56,989 bases of DNA from assembly GCA_002317295.1 (NCBI GenBank), contig DCIY01000032.1, positions 1 to 56,989 on the forward strand, given 5' to 3'. Positions 56,799-56,989 of this stretch are shown here, in pieces (within the stretch, counting starts at the first letter, position 1; each line of letters begins with the position of its first letter). The translations under genes were made by a program, and so were the position numbers. The notes below the pieces were generated by a model. That model was not told the origin of the DNA. It was given only the letters and a program-made list of their open reading frames with translations, and ran no database searches. The stretch is from Bacteroidales bacterium UBA1714 (lineage in GTDB: Bacteria; Bacteroidota; Bacteroidia; Bacteroidales; Paludibacteraceae).

Positions 56799-56989
56799 TT
56801 ATTCGTATAAATACCCTTTTTCGGCAGCCTGCTTCAGAGCAGCGTCCAAACCGATTTTGTTAATAGTACGCAGGCCAGCCGCACTTACGTTCAGGCTGAT
56901 CCAGCAATCCTGTTCTACCCAGTAGAACTTCTTGTGGAACAAGTTCACATCGAAACTGCGCTTTGTATGGCGCTTCGAGTGTGAGACAT
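56799..56989 (-). CDS. rpmB: 50S ribosomal protein L28, 5' end beyond window
   Basis: Reading leftward from the edge, 63 codons are visible: VSHSKRHTKRSFDVNLFHKK, WVEQDCWISLNVSAAGLRTI and the end ALKQAAEKGYLYE. This is the C-terminal part of L28; about 15 N-terminal residues (including the usual CQITG region) are outside the window. The ATG visible at the very edge is in another frame and is not the start. Confidence 0.93.
   Translation of the reverse strand, partial: VSHSKRHTKRSFDVNLFHKKFYWVEQDCWISLNVSAAGLRTINKIGLDAALKQAAEKGYLYE

Noticed and set aside
56986..56989. ATG on the minus strand at the right edge as the rpmB start
   Set aside because: It is out of frame with the L28 reading frame, which continues beyond the window.

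Overview
The window looks like a chromosomal segment of an uncultured member of the order Bacteroidales. Reasons: promoters of the Bacteroidota type (TTTG, 20 bases, TAnnTTTG) precede many genes; ribosome-binding sites are almost absent; and the gene set is typical (DUF5723, DUF4296 and DUF4295 proteins, a 2-oxoacid:ferredoxin oxidoreductase, secreted proteins sharing a short C-terminal tail). Everything here was read by eye; no database search or folding program was run.

Layout. 1-3630 (minus): a five-gene glycan-modification operon: polyprenol-phosphate glycosyltransferase, GNAT acetyltransferase, a pair of small flippase-type proteins, and a polytopic GT-C-like enzyme cut by the left edge. 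3684-4984: a large inverted repeat, then an MNT/HEPN nucleotidyltransferase-toxin type pair flanked by two copies of a ~140-155 bp repeat. 5044-14916 (plus): a C-A-T-C-A-T-R non-ribosomal peptide synthetase of 2478 residues, followed at once by a STAS anti-sigma-antagonist-like protein and a membrane protein that joins a SpoIIE/RsbU phosphatase to an RsbW-like kinase domain. The predicted product is a dipeptide aldehyde or a pyrazinone derived from it. 14913-18168 (minus): TIM-barrel lipoprotein, subtilase and YhhQ-type transporter.

18370-30107 (plus): lysS, gpsA, pgi, a NagZ-like GH3 lipoprotein, a golvesin/amidase-like exoprotein, rlmD and a RecD-like helicase, with the SRP RNA gene on the opposite strand between the last two. 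30108-34139: divergent lipoproteins and a DUF5723 outer-membrane protein. 34151-39454: yqeY, glyS, ftsQ, ftsA, ftsZ. 39614-42463 (minus): korAB. 42664-46904: four secreted proteins separated by short tandem repeats. 47195-50431: a DUF4143-type ATPase behind a three-copy 32-bp-period repeat, a beta-barrel protein and an AraC regulator. 50543-51135: hipB with only a C-terminal remnant of hipA. 51294-56989 (minus): lipoprotein, DUF4296, lspA, metK behind a SAM-II riboswitch, a sugar nucleotidyltransferase, a lipid kinase, DUF4295, rpmG and rpmB (cut by the right edge).

The most unusual signal is a dispersed repeat system: tandem 7-mers and 8-mers (AATCAGC, AATCATC, CATTCAC, AATGGGT, AAAATGC/AAAATTC, AATGCAC, AGGCTGAA and others), often joined to GC-rich mini-hairpins with 3-5 base loops. 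The repeats fill intergenic gaps right up to start codons. They also sit in frame inside genes, at three places in the peptide synthetase, in korB, before the C-terminal tail of a secreted protein and possibly in the RecD-like helicase.
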